From contig NZ_JAGIOR010000001.1 of the NCBI RefSeq assembly GCF_017876795.1, positions 4,180,501 to 4,244,500 on the forward strand: DNA of 64,000 nt, in the 5' to 3' direction. The DNA is from Rhizobium leguminosarum. Lineage in GTDB: Bacteria; Pseudomonadota; Alphaproteobacteria; Rhizobiales; Rhizobiaceae. A model generated the notes under the pieces. That model was given only the letters and a program-made list of their open reading frames with translations, searched no databases and was not told the origin of the DNA. Positions within the stretch are counted from its first letter, which is position 1. Every line of letters starts with the position of its first letter. Below, in pieces: positions 25,610 to 34,618 of the stretch. The translations under genes were made by a program, and so were the position numbers.

Positions 25610-26197
25610 GTGTTTCGGTTTCCCCTCTTCATCCTGGTCACGCTGATCGTCGCCTTCGGCGGCGGGATCATGATTTCGCTTTATGCGCTGGATGCGACGC
25701 AGGGTTTCGGGGCGATCAAGCTCGGCGCCTGGGAGGCGTTTCCGGCGTTGCAGACGGTCGAGGCTGATCCTTATGCCAAGTCGCACCGAGCGCGCGCCGG
25801 AAAACTGCTTTATGGCAGCGCCGAAGGTCTGACCTTTACGGCGAGCGTCGACGATGATGGCGCGCGGCTGAATGCCGGCTGCCGCTACCGCATCAGCGGG
25901 CAGACGCCGCCTGCCCGGCTCTGGACCCTCTTTACCGCCGACAATGGCGGCAATCCAGCGACGGTGAAGACCGGGCATCCCTCGGCGCTCAATTCCTGGA
26001 CGGTGCTGCGCCAGCCGGACAGCAGCTTCTCGATCGAAATATCCGCCGTCGCGCAGCCGGGCAACTGGCTGGCCTTGCCGGAGGCCGGCACCTTCCGGCT
26101 GGTGCTTACGCTGTTCGACACACCGACCGCCGGCAGTTCCGGGGTGATCGACCTTGCCATGCCGAAGCTCACCAAGACCGGATGCGGCAATGCTTAA
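25610..26197 (+). CDS. DUF1214 domain protein, membrane-anchored
   Basis: A 195-residue protein with an N-terminal TM anchor (residues 4-26) and an exported DUF1214-type beta domain. It ends with GVIDLAMPKLTKTGC. DUF1214 and DUF1254 genes usually occur as pairs in alphaproteobacteria, as here; their function is unknown. The start is GTG at 25610 with AAGG eight bases upstream. Its last codons overlap the start of the next gene by eight bases (ATGCTTAA), indicating translational coupling. Confidence 0.8.
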   Translation: MFRFPLFILVTLIVAFGGGIMISLYALDATQGFGAIKLGAWEAFPALQTVEADPYAKSHRARAGKLLYGSAEGLTFTASVDDDGARLNAGCRYRISGQTPPARLWTLFTADNGGNPATVKTGHPSALNSWTVLRQPDSSFSIEISAVAQPGNWLALPEAGTFRLVLTLFDTPTAGSSGVIDLAMPKLTKTGCGNA

Positions 26198-26738
26198 GAT
26201 ATTCTTCGCCATCCTGACCGGCCTTTTCGGCGCAGCGCTGCTGCACCTCGTCATCATCCTTTCGCTGCCGCATTTCACCGGCAAGGATGCCGCGACCCGT
26301 GTAGAGGCGGAGGGCGATCTCAATAATTTCACCCTGCTCGGCGGCCGGTATGACGAGGCAGGCCTTGCCAATGGCGACCCCTTTGTGCGCACCGCCGTCT
26401 GCTCCTTCGACATCGAGGATGCGCCGGTGCATTTCACTGCCAAGGGCAATGTGCCCTTCTGGTCGATCGCGATCTACGACAGCGCCTCCAACGAGGTCTT
26501 CAGCATGAACGACAGGACCTCGGTCGGCGGCGCGCTCGATGTGCTGGCAGGCGGTCCGATCCAACTGACTGACCTGCGCAAAAACCTGCCGCAGGAATTG
26601 CAGCAGGCGATCCTGGTGGAGATGGCACGACCGGACGGCTACGCCGTGCTGCGGACGCTGGCGCCGCAGGCAAGTTTCGATGAGGCAGCGCGGAACTTCC
26701 TGACGGAAGCCGGCTGCGAGCAATTCGCCGCCCGCTAA
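26190..26738 (+). CDS. DUF1254 domain protein, membrane-anchored
   Basis: A 182-residue protein with an N-terminal hydrophobic anchor (LKIFFAILTGLFGAALLHLV) and an outward DUF1254-like domain including FWSIAIYDSASNEVFSMND. It overlaps the preceding DUF1214 gene by eight bases and should be made with it. The pair probably forms a cell-envelope unit; no biochemical role is known. Confidence 0.8.
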   Translation: MLKIFFAILTGLFGAALLHLVIILSLPHFTGKDAATRVEAEGDLNNFTLLGGRYDEAGLANGDPFVRTAVCSFDIEDAPVHFTAKGNVPFWSIAIYDSASNEVFSMNDRTSVGGALDVLAGGPIQLTDLRKNLPQELQQAILVEMARPDGYAVLRTLAPQASFDEAARNFLTEAGCEQFAAR

Positions 26739-26751
26739 GGTTGAGCAGGCG

Positions 26752-26919
26752 TCACTTCGTGTTGACGCGTGGCGCGGGCGCCGGGGCGCGCCTAGGGCTC
26801 TCGGCCAGCCGCTCGTAGCGGACGCCGGTGAACCATAGGATCTTGGCTTCGCGGGGCTCTTTGTCCGGACGACGCGGCGCCCGCGGCTGCCGATCCGCCA
26901 ATGCGACTACTATTGCCAT
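26752..26919 (-). CDS. Small FTGVRYER-type hypothetical protein (55 aa)
   Basis: A 55-residue product, MAIVVALADRQPRAPRRP at the start, then EAKILWFTGVRYERLAE and a Pro/Ala tail. The hydrophobic-then-FTGVRYER motif resembles short conserved rhizobial proteins I have seen annotated only as hypothetical. The ATG at 26919 has GGAG six bases upstream, better than the upstream ATG at 26931. It converges on the DUF1254 gene with a 13-base gap. Confidence 0.55.
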   Translation of the reverse strand: MAIVVALADRQPRAPRRPDKEPREAKILWFTGVRYERLAESPRRAPAPAPRVNTK

Positions 26920-27458
26920 TCTCGTCTCCATGCACTGCCCGAGACGGATGAACTTGCGATGGATTTCACCCTGCCCGCCAATGTGCGAGCCGGCGCGTCC
27001 TGCAGTGCCGGAGTGACCGGACCGAGGGCATTCGCGCCTTTCCCACGGCACCTGATTGAAATACCGTGATCAGGAGTTTCAACGATCCAAACACTCAATC
27101 GCGTCGTTCCTAGCCGAATTGAGACAGATGCCAGTTAACAGTTTACTAATGTTCGGCGGACGCCAAACACAGTTCACGTCACTTCCTCTGTAACGCGCGA
27201 GGAGTTGATTTGGTTTCACCCGCCCGCGCAAAGACACGGCTGGGCATCGGCGTATAAAATTAGAAACAATTCATATGGTTGGCATAAACGCTGCAGTCTA
27301 TTCGCCGGGAAATGCATGCTGTTGCAAAAATGCTTCATGAAAATATTTAATTGCGACGGATTCGGATGCGCCTATGGTTGCTCTCGTCGATCACACGTTT
27401 CCGGGCACCGGTCGATCGCGGATATTCCGCGCTCTTGCCGGAATGCGGAGGGCCGGCC
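26920..27458. other. Intergenic region, about 540 bases
   Basis: No gene supported. The right part (27130-27350) is AT-rich compared with the flanks and probably holds the promoters of the divergent small genes. Short open frames on both strands lack ribosome sites. Confidence 0.4.
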
Positions 27459-27665
27459 GTGTCTTTGCCGGTGAATTCATCGTTCTCCCCCGAGGACCTC
27501 GACGTGCTGCGCAGTGCGCTTGATGCCTGGTGCGCCGAACGACGCATCGACATCAAGAGCGTCGAGGCGCAGTTTGCGGCATCCGCAGCCCTCGACCTTT
27601 ATCAGGCCGGTCACGACAGCCGCGAAACCCTGCTGCACGCGCTACGCGATCGCCGAGCCGCCTGA
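27459..27665 (+). CDS. Small conserved hypothetical protein (68 aa), paralogue of the protein at 17264
   Basis: A 68-residue soluble helical protein with FSPEDLDVLRSALDAW and AALDLYQAGHDSRETLLHAL. Residue spacing matches the protein at 17264-17602 (DLD-L--LD, then AA-L--L-Q-G--S---L--AL), so the two appear to be paralogues of an unnamed short family. The start is GTG at 27459 with GGAGG seven bases upstream. The role is unknown; the size and predicted helices would suit a small adaptor or regulator. Confidence 0.65.
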   Translation: MSLPVNSSFSPEDLDVLRSALDAWCAERRIDIKSVEAQFAASAALDLYQAGHDSRETLLHALRDRRAA

Positions 27666-27976
27666 ACTTTCCCACGTCACACCAGCGATGAGCAATTGCT
27701 GCAGCGCCTTTTCAAACCGGCATTGTTGTAGGCCGGCTGATCATGCCGCAACACGTCATGCGTGTATATTTCCGTCGGATTTTAGTAAAATCTTCAGCAT
27801 GCATTAACCCTACCGGTGTAGGATTTGTTCATCACCCATGTGGTCCGACATGCGTTCCGCCAGCGCAGATCGGCCCGTGGTTCCCCTTGGTTCGGCGTTT
27901 TCGGGGTGTTCTTGTGCGTGACCGGTTTCGAGACCTAGAGGGCCCATTGGCCGTCAGGAAAAAGGACGTGGTATTG
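27666..27976. other. Intergenic region with a perfect short palindrome
   Basis: Upstream of the DUF2336 gene. GATTTTAGTAAAATC (27778-27792) is a perfect 7+1+7 palindrome and could be an operator or hairpin. No gene supported. Confidence 0.4.
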
Positions 27977-28963
27977 ATGGCGACTGTCAGCAGTTTTGAG
28001 AACCTGTCTCACCCGACACGGTCCGAACTGCGCCAATTCGCCGAGCTTTTCATGCCGCTGTTCCAGGCCTCCTCCGACGAGGCCAAGCGCCAGGCGGTCG
28101 CGGCGCTCTCCCAATGCGCGAACATGCCGGCCGCCGTGGCGCTGTTCATCGGCAACCAGTCGATCGAGATTGCGGCCCCTTTTCTTGCCGCCTCCAAGGC
28201 AATCGCCGACGATACGCTGATTACCATCGCGCGCATGCAGGGTGCAGCGCATGTCAGGGCGATCGTCAGCCGCGATTCCCTCTCGCCGAAGGTTATCGAT
28301 GCGCTGGTGGCGCTGCGCCAAAGCCAGCCGCGGCCGGCGGCCGCACCGGCGCCAATCACAGAATCACAGACGGTTGCGCTTTCGCCGGCGCCGACCGAGA
28401 CCAACGAGGCCGAGGCGCTGCAGGGACAGCGGGCTGCCAATGAAGAGGCGCTGCGCGAGCGTATCCTCGGTCTTGCCGGTCATCTCGGCCGGGCCGACGA
28501 GGACAGGCTCGGCCTGCGAACGCTCACCGATATTCAGGAGGCTTTGCTGGTGCGCTTCGCCCGCTCGCGCGAGGCGACGCATTTCGCAACCGCGCTTGCC
28601 GATGCGCTGTCGGCCAGCCGCTGGCTCGCCGAGCGCATCATGCTCGATCTTTCCGGCCAACAGCTCGCGACGACGCTGACGAGCCTCGGCATGGGCTTTC
28701 TCGACGCCGTCTTCGTACTCGAGAAGCTCTATCCACACCTTGCCGAACAGCAGCACAACGTCACACGCGGTTGGATGGTGCTGGATGCGCTCGACCCGGA
28801 AGAATGCCACGAACGTGTGGACGCCTGGCGCCGCGCCGATCGCTACACCTATAAGCCCGAAGTGGCCAATGCGCCGGCGCTGCAGGAAACGGAAAACCAC
28901 CGCTTCATCCGCCAGTCGCCGCCGCAACGCGACATGCGTGCCCTCGGACGGCGGTCGCGCTAG
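27977..28963 (+). CDS. DUF2336 domain protein
   Basis: A 328-residue, mainly helical DUF2336 protein. The N-terminal part (residues 5-115) has HEAT-like repeats of the type KRQAVAALSQCANMPAAVA. A Pro/Ala/Glu-rich linker at 115-150 is followed by a second helical half. DUF2336 proteins are alphaproteobacterial and of unknown function; the repeats suggest protein binding. The start is ambiguous: ATG at 27977 is used, while TTG (27974) and GTG (27968) in frame lie closer to AAGGA. Confidence 0.8.
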   Translation: MATVSSFENLSHPTRSELRQFAELFMPLFQASSDEAKRQAVAALSQCANMPAAVALFIGNQSIEIAAPFLAASKAIADDTLITIARMQGAAHVRAIVSRDSLSPKVIDALVALRQSQPRPAAAPAPITESQTVALSPAPTETNEAEALQGQRAANEEALRERILGLAGHLGRADEDRLGLRTLTDIQEALLVRFARSREATHFATALADALSASRWLAERIMLDLSGQQLATTLTSLGMGFLDAVFVLEKLYPHLAEQQHNVTRGWMVLDALDPEECHERVDAWRRADRYTYKPEVANAPALQETENHRFIRQSPPQRDMRALGRRSR

Positions 28964-28994
28964 CTAGCTGCCAGCCGGTCATTGGGCTCAGCTT

Positions 28995-29339
28995 TCAGCC
29001 ATCTTTCGCAAGCGGAAGCATATCTCCCAATTCCTCCGCCTCCAGTTCGACGATCCAGAGATCGGGGTCGAACCGGCGTTCGCGCTCCAGCATGGCACGC
29101 ACCGCTTCCGGATCGCTGCGCGACAGGCGGATCTCGAACAGACGGCCGCTCGCCTCGCCCTCGCCGAAGGCGGCCTGCGGCGCCGGCGCGTAAAGGGTTT
29201 CCAAACCGTCGCGAAAATGCTGGCGGATGAAGATCGCGCCCGCCTCCTCAGCACCCTTCTTCTCGACGGCGGCAAAATCGCCGCTGGCGAAGACGCGGCG
29301 CAGAAGGGCGGAAACGAAGATGTCGGCGCGTAATCTCAT
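28995..29339 (-). CDS. DUF1491 family protein
   Basis: A 114-residue DUF1491 protein, recognised by the start MRLRADIFVSALLRRVFASG, the EAGAIFIRQHF segment and the acidic tail ending DLWIVELEAEELGDMLPL. It is a short soluble alphaproteobacterial family with no known role. It ends 31 bases from the convergent DUF2336 gene. Confidence 0.85.
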   Translation of the reverse strand: MRLRADIFVSALLRRVFASGDFAAVEKKGAEEAGAIFIRQHFRDGLETLYAPAPQAAFGEGEASGRLFEIRLSRSDPEAVRAMLERERRFDPDLWIVELEAEELGDMLPLAKDG

Positions 29340-29450
29340 CGGCGCGGTATAGACCGGCGCACGGACGGCGGCAATGCGGCAACTGGCGGTGTTCCAGACA
29401 ACATCGCCGGGCCCCGAGGGTTTCCAGTTATGATAGGGGCGGTTTCGAGG

Positions 29451-30374
29451 CTAGATCGCGCCGATTTCCTTGAGTTTTTTCAGCACCGCCTGGGTCGGCT
29501 CGCCGTTTTCGGGCAGGTTATAGTGCTTCTGGAAATGGCGGATGGCCGCGCGGGTCTGCTCGCCGGCGACGCCGTCGACGCCGACGTTGGCATAGGCCAT
29601 ATTGGAAAGGCCCTTCTGGATCTTCAGCACCAGGTCGACATTGGTGATTTCGCTTGAGGGAACCTGCTTTGCGGATGACGAAGCAGTTTTGACGGTCTTT
29701 TCGGCGCTGCGGATCGCCGCTGCCACCGGGTCTTCCGCCGCCGCCTTCGAGCTCACATCCTCGGGCGGCTTTTCCGCGGGCACGGTCGATGGGCCTGAAG
29801 CATCGGTCTTCAGCGCCGCCAATACCTCCGGCGTCGGATCGCCGGTCTGGACCATGCCGACGGTTTCCTCGAAGAACAGGATGGCCGCACTGGTTCGGGG
29901 GCCGATGACGCCGTCAGGTATGCCGTTGTAGAGGCCACGACGCACCAGCTGCTGCTGGATGTCCATGACAAGCTGGCTCGGCTGCTGGCCAGGCGCGGCG
30001 GGTGCCGGCGTCGCGTTGGTGGTGGTCGCGGCATCCTCCGGCCGTTCGATCCGGAAGGTGGTGACGTCGCCCTGCTGCTCCTCGGCCGGGCGGCGGGCGC
30101 CGAGCACATTTGGAGACTGCGGATCGCGGGTGCGGAAAATCGGGTGCGGGTGCAGACCCGGCTGATACCAGAGCGCATTGGCGGCGACGAAGGAAAAGAT
30201 GACGACGAAGGTGATCGTGCCGCCGGCAACCGACGGATTGCGGCCGATGACGCCGCCGAGCACGGATGCGCCCTGCAGGCCGAGACCGCCGAGGGCGGCT
30301 GCACCTGACATCAGGAGGCCCGGCTGCTGCCGCCCCCTTTTTCCCTTAGGCGATTTTCGCTTGCGCGCGGCCAT
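29451..30374 (-). CDS. Membrane-anchored protein with two peptidoglycan-binding domains
   Basis: A 307-residue protein. A basic N-terminus (ARKRKSPKGKRGRQQ) is followed by a TM segment near residues 50-70, then a Pro/Ala linker and two PG_binding_1 domains, one at about 125-180 (IQQQLVRRGLYNGIPDGVIG) and one at the C-terminus (LKIQKGLSNMAYANVGVDGV). The domains face the periplasm and should bind the wall. The ATG at 30374 follows GAGAGGGG and lies 29 bases inside the end of the upstream histidine kinase gene, so the two are coupled. It may anchor or relay envelope status to the kinase. Confidence 0.82.
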   Translation of the reverse strand: MAARKRKSPKGKRGRQQPGLLMSGAAALGGLGLQGASVLGGVIGRNPSVAGGTITFVVIFSFVAANALWYQPGLHPHPIFRTRDPQSPNVLGARRPAEEQQGDVTTFRIERPEDAATTTNATPAPAAPGQQPSQLVMDIQQQLVRRGLYNGIPDGVIGPRTSAAILFFEETVGMVQTGDPTPEVLAALKTDASGPSTVPAEKPPEDVSSKAAAEDPVAAAIRSAEKTVKTASSSAKQVPSSEITNVDLVLKIQKGLSNMAYANVGVDGVAGEQTRAAIRHFQKHYNLPENGEPTQAVLKKLKEIGAI

Positions 30375-31926
30375 CGAAACGCCCCTCTCCCAATTCTGCA
30401 CCGGTATTGACCGCGCCCTTCAGCCGCGGCGGGAACTCGACAGTCGCGCCATGACCGGCGTCTTCGGCGCACACGGCGCCCGAACCGTCGACCGCGATCT
30501 CGATGGTGATGATCGTGCCTTCGCCGGGCTGGCTGGCGATGGCGAAATGTCCGCCATGCAGCGCCACCAGCCCCTTGACCAAGGAGAGGCCGAGGCCGGT
30601 GCCTTCGAAGCGGCGGGTATAGTCGTTCTGGATCTGAACGAAGGGCTGGCCGAGCAATGCCAGCTTGTCGGCCGCAATACCGATGCCGGTGTCGCTGACC
30701 GTCAGCTTGAGGATGCCGTCGCGCGCCGCCGCATCGACCGAGACGACGCCGCCTGCCTCGGTGAACTTGATGGCATTGCCGACGAGATTGATCAGGATCT
30801 GCTGGATGGCGCGCTGATCGGCGACAATCTCGCCGAGACCACGCTGGATACGGCTGGTCAGCGTCAGGCCCTTGGTCTTGGCCTGCAATGCCAGCATCGA
30901 TTCGCAGGATTTGACCGAGCTTGATATATCGAAAGCTTCGAGGATCAGCTCGTAACGACCGGCTTCGATCTTGCTCATGTCGAGCATGGTGTTGACGACC
31001 GACAAGAGGTGCGCACCGGATTCGCGGACGAGGCCGACATATTCGCGCTGGCGGTCGTTTTCGAACTTGCCGAAATATTCTCCGATCAGGATGTCGGAAA
31101 AACCGAGAATGGCGTTCAGCGGTGTGCGCAGCTCGTGGCTGACGGCGGCGAGGAAGCGCGATTTGGCGTCGTTTGCCGATTCGGCATCGGCGACGCGGTT
31201 TTGAGCTTCGGCACGCAGCTGCTGTTCGACGGAGACATCGTGCAGCTGGGCAATGACGGCGGCAAGTTCGCCGTCGGCGTCGCGGCGGGCCGTCATGTCC
31301 ATTCTGAGATAAGCGAACTGGCGTTGATCACGTGCGACCGAGGGGCGGTCGATGCGCAGATCGACGCATTGAGCATCCTCGCCCCGGCGCAGGCCATCGA
31401 GCGCCTGCAGGAAAAGGATGCGGTCGGAGACATGCACCTGTTCCAGGAAACCCCTGCCCTTGGGATCGCGCATCCAGGCGAGAAAATCGCGCCGGTCGCG
31501 GCCGCCGACGGTCGCCACACTGCCATGCGGGTCGAGGAAGAAAACCAGGCCGGGGGTGGCGGCAAGAAAGAAATCCTCGGCCGACTGCGTAGCGATACCG
31601 GCGGACGAACCCTGACGGGCGAGCGCGATGCTGCCAACGGCAGAAAAGAGAAAGGCAGCGCAGACCATGGCGACACCTGCCGGCAAGGCGACGGCCGGAC
31701 TGGTGACCGCCGAAAGTCCGACAGGCGCGGCAATAAGAGCGGCCGACGAGAACAGCACGAGGCGGCGCAGGATCGCGAGCTCGCGTTGGCGCACGGCTTC
31801 GCCGCCGCCCGTCCGGGAGAGCCAGCTTGTCGCCGCCCGGTCTACGAGGGCCGTCACCCAGCCGCCAATGTTACTCAATACACGCACGCAATACCCGCCC
31901 GAAAGGCTGTCTATCGATCCGGACAA
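30346..31926 (-). CDS. Membrane sensor histidine kinase with PAS-like domain
   Basis: A 526-residue hybrid-free histidine kinase. There are two TM segments (about 55-75 and 80-100), a PAS-like region (115-235), and a HisKA domain with phospho-acceptor His264 in SHELRTPLN. The HATPase domain has N box LINLVGNAIKF, G1 DTGIGIA, and G2 GTGLGLSLV. It resembles PleC/DivJ-type alphaproteobacterial kinases, but its partner regulator is not in the window. The start is uncertain: TTG at 31926 has AAGG four bases upstream, and a GTG at codon 14 is possible. The downstream peptidoglycan-binding gene overlaps its end. Confidence 0.87.
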   Translation of the reverse strand: MSGSIDSLSGGYCVRVLSNIGGWVTALVDRAATSWLSRTGGGEAVRQRELAILRRLVLFSSAALIAAPVGLSAVTSPAVALPAGVAMVCAAFLFSAVGSIALARQGSSAGIATQSAEDFFLAATPGLVFFLDPHGSVATVGGRDRRDFLAWMRDPKGRGFLEQVHVSDRILFLQALDGLRRGEDAQCVDLRIDRPSVARDQRQFAYLRMDMTARRDADGELAAVIAQLHDVSVEQQLRAEAQNRVADAESANDAKSRFLAAVSHELRTPLNAILGFSDILIGEYFGKFENDRQREYVGLVRESGAHLLSVVNTMLDMSKIEAGRYELILEAFDISSSVKSCESMLALQAKTKGLTLTSRIQRGLGEIVADQRAIQQILINLVGNAIKFTEAGGVVSVDAAARDGILKLTVSDTGIGIAADKLALLGQPFVQIQNDYTRRFEGTGLGLSLVKGLVALHGGHFAIASQPGEGTIITIEIAVDGSGAVCAEDAGHGATVEFPPRLKGAVNTGAELGEGRFDGRAQAKIA

Positions 31927-32338
31927 TAGGCCTTGGCGACTTAAAGAAAGGATAAGGCAAAAGCGCTGTTCACAGCCTGAAACCGTCGAAAATCCCGTTT
32001 TGAAGCATCTGGAAGGCTCTTTGCCTTTTGTGGTTAATAGCAGGTAAGCGACGGATTTTCCTCATATTTCAGCATTGCATTAACTCCTGGGGCAGGGCGA
32101 GCTGGCAAAAGTCCTGCAATTGCAAGCAGGTGCTGCCCTGATGCTTAACGGCGATCGCTCGCATTCGACTAAAATGTTCCTCAAATACCGTTCGCTAAAA
32201 TTTGAACTAAATTTGCCGCAAATGCGCGTGAGTTTCGAAAAGCGGCGTTCGCAACTTGGCGGTAGGGTGAAAACACACCGGACAACCGGCCTGATTCGGC
32301 GACAAGAACCGGACGGGAAAACAGGATGGGCAACGACA
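31927..32338. other. Intergenic region between divergent kinase and DUF5330 genes
   Basis: About 410 bases without a supported gene; it should contain both promoters. The frame of the DUF5330 gene is open back to 32120, but the product there is not family-like. Confidence 0.4.
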
Positions 32339-32833
32339 ATGTGGTTTCTGATCAAAGGATCCTTCTGGTTTGGCCTTGTGCTCGTGCTTCTTTCCGTCTT
32401 CAGCACGGAGAGTTCCGACAAGCTCGCCGGCGGCCCGCAATTGCAGCTTTCCGACGCGTTTACGGCGGCAAGCGGCGCCTATGACTATCTCACAGGCATG
32501 TGCTCGGAAAAGCCCGAGGTCTGCGCCAAGGGCGCCGAAACCGCCACAGCACTCGGCTACCGGGCTCGTGAAGGCGCCCGCGTCGCCTACGAACTTCTCG
32601 ACAGCCAATTCAAGGACGAGGCGCCGGCGACCGCAAAGCGCGCCGAACCGCAGGTGCCGGTGGCGCTCAACATGCCTTCGCTGGCCGCACCCGCCATTCA
32701 GGAAAAGCTGCGCGAGGCCAAGGCCGCACTGAACCAGCCGATGCCTTACCGCCCGCCGGTCGAGAACGACGTCTCGGCTGAGACCGTTGTCACCGGCGCG
32801 ATCCCGCTACCCACGCCGAAGCCGGCGATCTGA
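32339..32833 (+). CDS. DUF5330 family membrane-anchored protein
   Basis: A 164-residue protein with an N-terminal TM segment (MWFLIKGSFWFGLVLVLLSV), then a conserved region LQLSDAFTAASGAYDYLTGM with two cysteines in MCSEKPEVCAKG, and a Pro-rich tail ending LPTPKP. This is the DUF5330 pattern of Rhizobiales; the function is unknown. The two cysteines could form a disulfide in the periplasm. A terminator hairpin follows at 32921. Confidence 0.78.
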   Translation: MWFLIKGSFWFGLVLVLLSVFSTESSDKLAGGPQLQLSDAFTAASGAYDYLTGMCSEKPEVCAKGAETATALGYRAREGARVAYELLDSQFKDEAPATAKRAEPQVPVALNMPSLAAPAIQEKLREAKAALNQPMPYRPPVENDVSAETVVTGAIPLPTPKPAI

Positions 32834-32920
32834 TTTTTCTGAACTTGCATCGGTGGTCCGCATGACGCGGAAATGCCCCATGCCTGACGTGCCTGCCCTG
32901 TTTAATTCAGCATTTGCTGC

Positions 32921-32956
32921 GCCGTGAGGATGCCCATCCCTCACGGCGTTCTTTTA
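32921..32956 (+). terminator. Rho-independent terminator after DUF5330 gene
   Basis: GCCGTGAGG (32921-32929) pairs with CCTCACGGC (32939-32947), followed by GTTCTTTTATT. This is a classical intrinsic terminator. Confidence 0.75.
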
Positions 32957-32957
32957 T

Positions 32958-33054
32958 TGCATGTCATCAGAACGTGCGGTTCCGGGATAACGGCGTGCAT
33001 AAAAACAAAGAAACAAAGCGTGTCGCCTGAATCCTGTTCGACGCGACGCGCTTT
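32958..33054. repeat. Composite palindromic element (two hairpins)
   Basis: The first palindrome (32958-33001) carries the core seen on the minus strand as CCCGGAACCGCACG between TGCATGTCATC and GTGCAT arms. The second hairpin (33015-33054) has arms AAAGCGTGTCGC and GCGACGCGCTTT, with one mismatch. Same modules as at 19671-19759, in reverse order. Confidence 0.75.
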
Positions 33055-33114
33055 AACGGTTCAAATCCGCCGGTCTTTCACCTATATGCAGTATTAAGAT
33101 TGAAAGGCTTCTCC

Positions 33115-33537
33115 ATGGCATCCCTCGACCAGATCATCGACGACTTCGCTTTCCTGGACGATTGGGAAGACCGCTACCGCTATGTCATCGAACTCGGCAA
33201 GGCGCTGCCCGACCTGGCCGAGGAGAAGCGCACGTCCGAAAACAAGGTGATGGGCTGCGCCAGCCAGGTGTGGCTGGTGACGCATACCACAGGCGATCCC
33301 GACAACCCGGTCATGAGCTTCGAGGGTGATTCCGACGCCCATATCGTGCGCGGCCTCGTCGCCATCGTGCTTGCCACCTATTCCGGCAAGAACGCATCCG
33401 AGATCGCCGGGCTCGATGCCTTCGAGATCTTCTCGAAAATCGGCCTGGTGGAAAACCTGTCGTCGCAGCGTTCGAACGGATTGCGGTCGATGGTCAACAG
33501 GATCCGGGAAGAAGCAAAGGTCCGCGCCGCAGCCTGA
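33115..33537 (+). CDS. sufE: SufE cysteine-desulfurase activator
   Basis: A 140-residue SufE protein. The sulfur-accepting Cys48 lies in KVMGCASQVWL, and the family patterns DWEDRYRYVIELGKALP and LDAFEIFSKIGLVENLSSQR are intact. SufE accepts persulfide from SufS and passes it to the SufBCD scaffold for Fe-S cluster assembly. The suf operon itself is not in the window; in many rhizobia sufE stands apart, as here. I start at ATG 33115 with AAAGG seven bases upstream; a TTG five codons earlier is less likely. Confidence 0.93.
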   Translation: MASLDQIIDDFAFLDDWEDRYRYVIELGKALPDLAEEKRTSENKVMGCASQVWLVTHTTGDPDNPVMSFEGDSDAHIVRGLVAIVLATYSGKNASEIAGLDAFEIFSKIGLVENLSSQRSNGLRSMVNRIREEAKVRAAA

Positions 33538-33696
33538 ACGCGCTTGTGTTGAGGGGCTTTGCGAGATCCAGAGCCGAGCGATGCGGAAAGCCCTGACTCA
33601 GCGGATCAGTATATTAACACTTGCTCATAGTACAGGAATACATCCTGCGGCCGCCGGCGAAGCATAGAGCAGCGCCCCTGCCTCGAGCGCATACAG

Positions 33697-33723
33697 AAAA
33701 GCCGGGCACAAGACCCGGCTTTT
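33697..33723. terminator. Bidirectional intrinsic terminator between sufE and mucR
   Basis: AAAAGCCGGG (33697-33706) and CCCGGCTTTT (33714-33723) form a perfect ten-base stem with a seven-base loop, giving T-runs on both strands between two convergent genes. Confidence 0.8.
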
Positions 33724-33747
33724 GTCGTTGGTGGCTTTCGAAAAAGC

Positions 33748-34179
33748 TCAGCCGCGGCCGCGCTTGCGGCGCTGACCCAAGCCCATCTCCTTTGCCAGGC
33801 GCGAACGCGCTTCGGCATAAGCGGGCGCTACCATCGGGTAGTCGGTCGGCAGGTCCCACTTCTCGCGGTAGTCTTCCGGCGAGAGGCTGTGATGCGTCAT
33901 CAGGTGACGCTTGAGGGACTTGAAGTTGCCGCCGCATTCCAGACACGTGATCTGCTCGTCCTGAACGGACTTGCGGACAGAGACTGCAGGCTTCTGTTTT
34001 TCGACGATGGCCGCAGCGGGCTGCGGTACGGACGTGTTGCTCAGTGCCGAATGCACGTCGGAAATCAGATTTGCCAAGTCGCTGACCGGGACAACATGGT
34101 TGCTGACATATGCCGCGACGATGTCGGCCGTCAGTTCCACAAGCAGCTCCGGCGCATTGCCGGTCGCCATTTCCGTCAT
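33748..34179 (-). CDS. mucR: MucR/RosR zinc-finger transcriptional regulator
   Basis: A 143-residue Ros/MucR regulator of the prokaryotic C2H2 type. The zinc site is [19 protein letters not shown], with two Cys and the His pair, in the C-terminal half, followed by the conserved [19 protein letters not shown]. It is close in length and sequence to RosR of R. leguminosarum and R. etli, which controls exopolysaccharide, motility and symbiosis genes and represses itself. ATG at 34179 has AGGAG seven bases upstream. The long AT-rich leader is consistent with autoregulation, since MucR prefers AT-rich DNA with TpA steps. Rhizobia often carry paralogues, so this need not be the main copy. Confidence 0.93.
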   Translation of the reverse strand: MTEMATGNAPELLVELTADIVAAYVSNHVVPVSDLANLISDVHSALSNTSVPQPAAAIVEKQKPAVSVRKSVQDEQITCLECGGNFKSLKRHLMTHHSLSPEDYREKWDLPTDYPMVAPAYAEARSRLAKEMGLGQRRKRGRG

Positions 34180-34618
34180 ATTTTTTCTCCTGTTAGCATG
34201 CTCAAACGGCCTTTGACTGTTACGTCAAAGACCCGCCTCGTAGAAGCGAACAGCAAAAGCACATGAACCGACCTTCTGTTTCGAAAAACACGAAATCCAC
34301 CCCTAGATTCCGAAGAGCGATACCTGTTCTTATACTGCCTGGCTGGAAACCACTACGTCATGCCCCCGGCGGTGGCCCCAGTTTAGACATAAAAAATCAA
34401 AACTGAGGGACTTGGAAGCAGTACGATTGTAATTCACAATCAGAACTCTACTTGCATTTTCAAATACCATCGTTTGGTCGAAAGGCCAATTATTATTTGT
34501 CGTTTTTCTTGAGAAAATATGACAGATGAAGAATTAAGGCACCCAAAGGCAAGCTTTACTCACAGGTTCCTGTGCATAAGTTTTGCATAAATCTGGTAAA
34601 GCAGCGAACAGCATAGGC
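34180..34618. other. mucR upstream region, AT-rich
   Basis: About 440 bases without a gene, unusually AT-rich for this replicon between 34380 and 34600. It contains the hairpin GATTGT-AATTC-ACAATC (34425-34441). It probably holds the mucR promoter and its own binding sites, plus the 3 prime region of the mnh operon. Confidence 0.5.
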
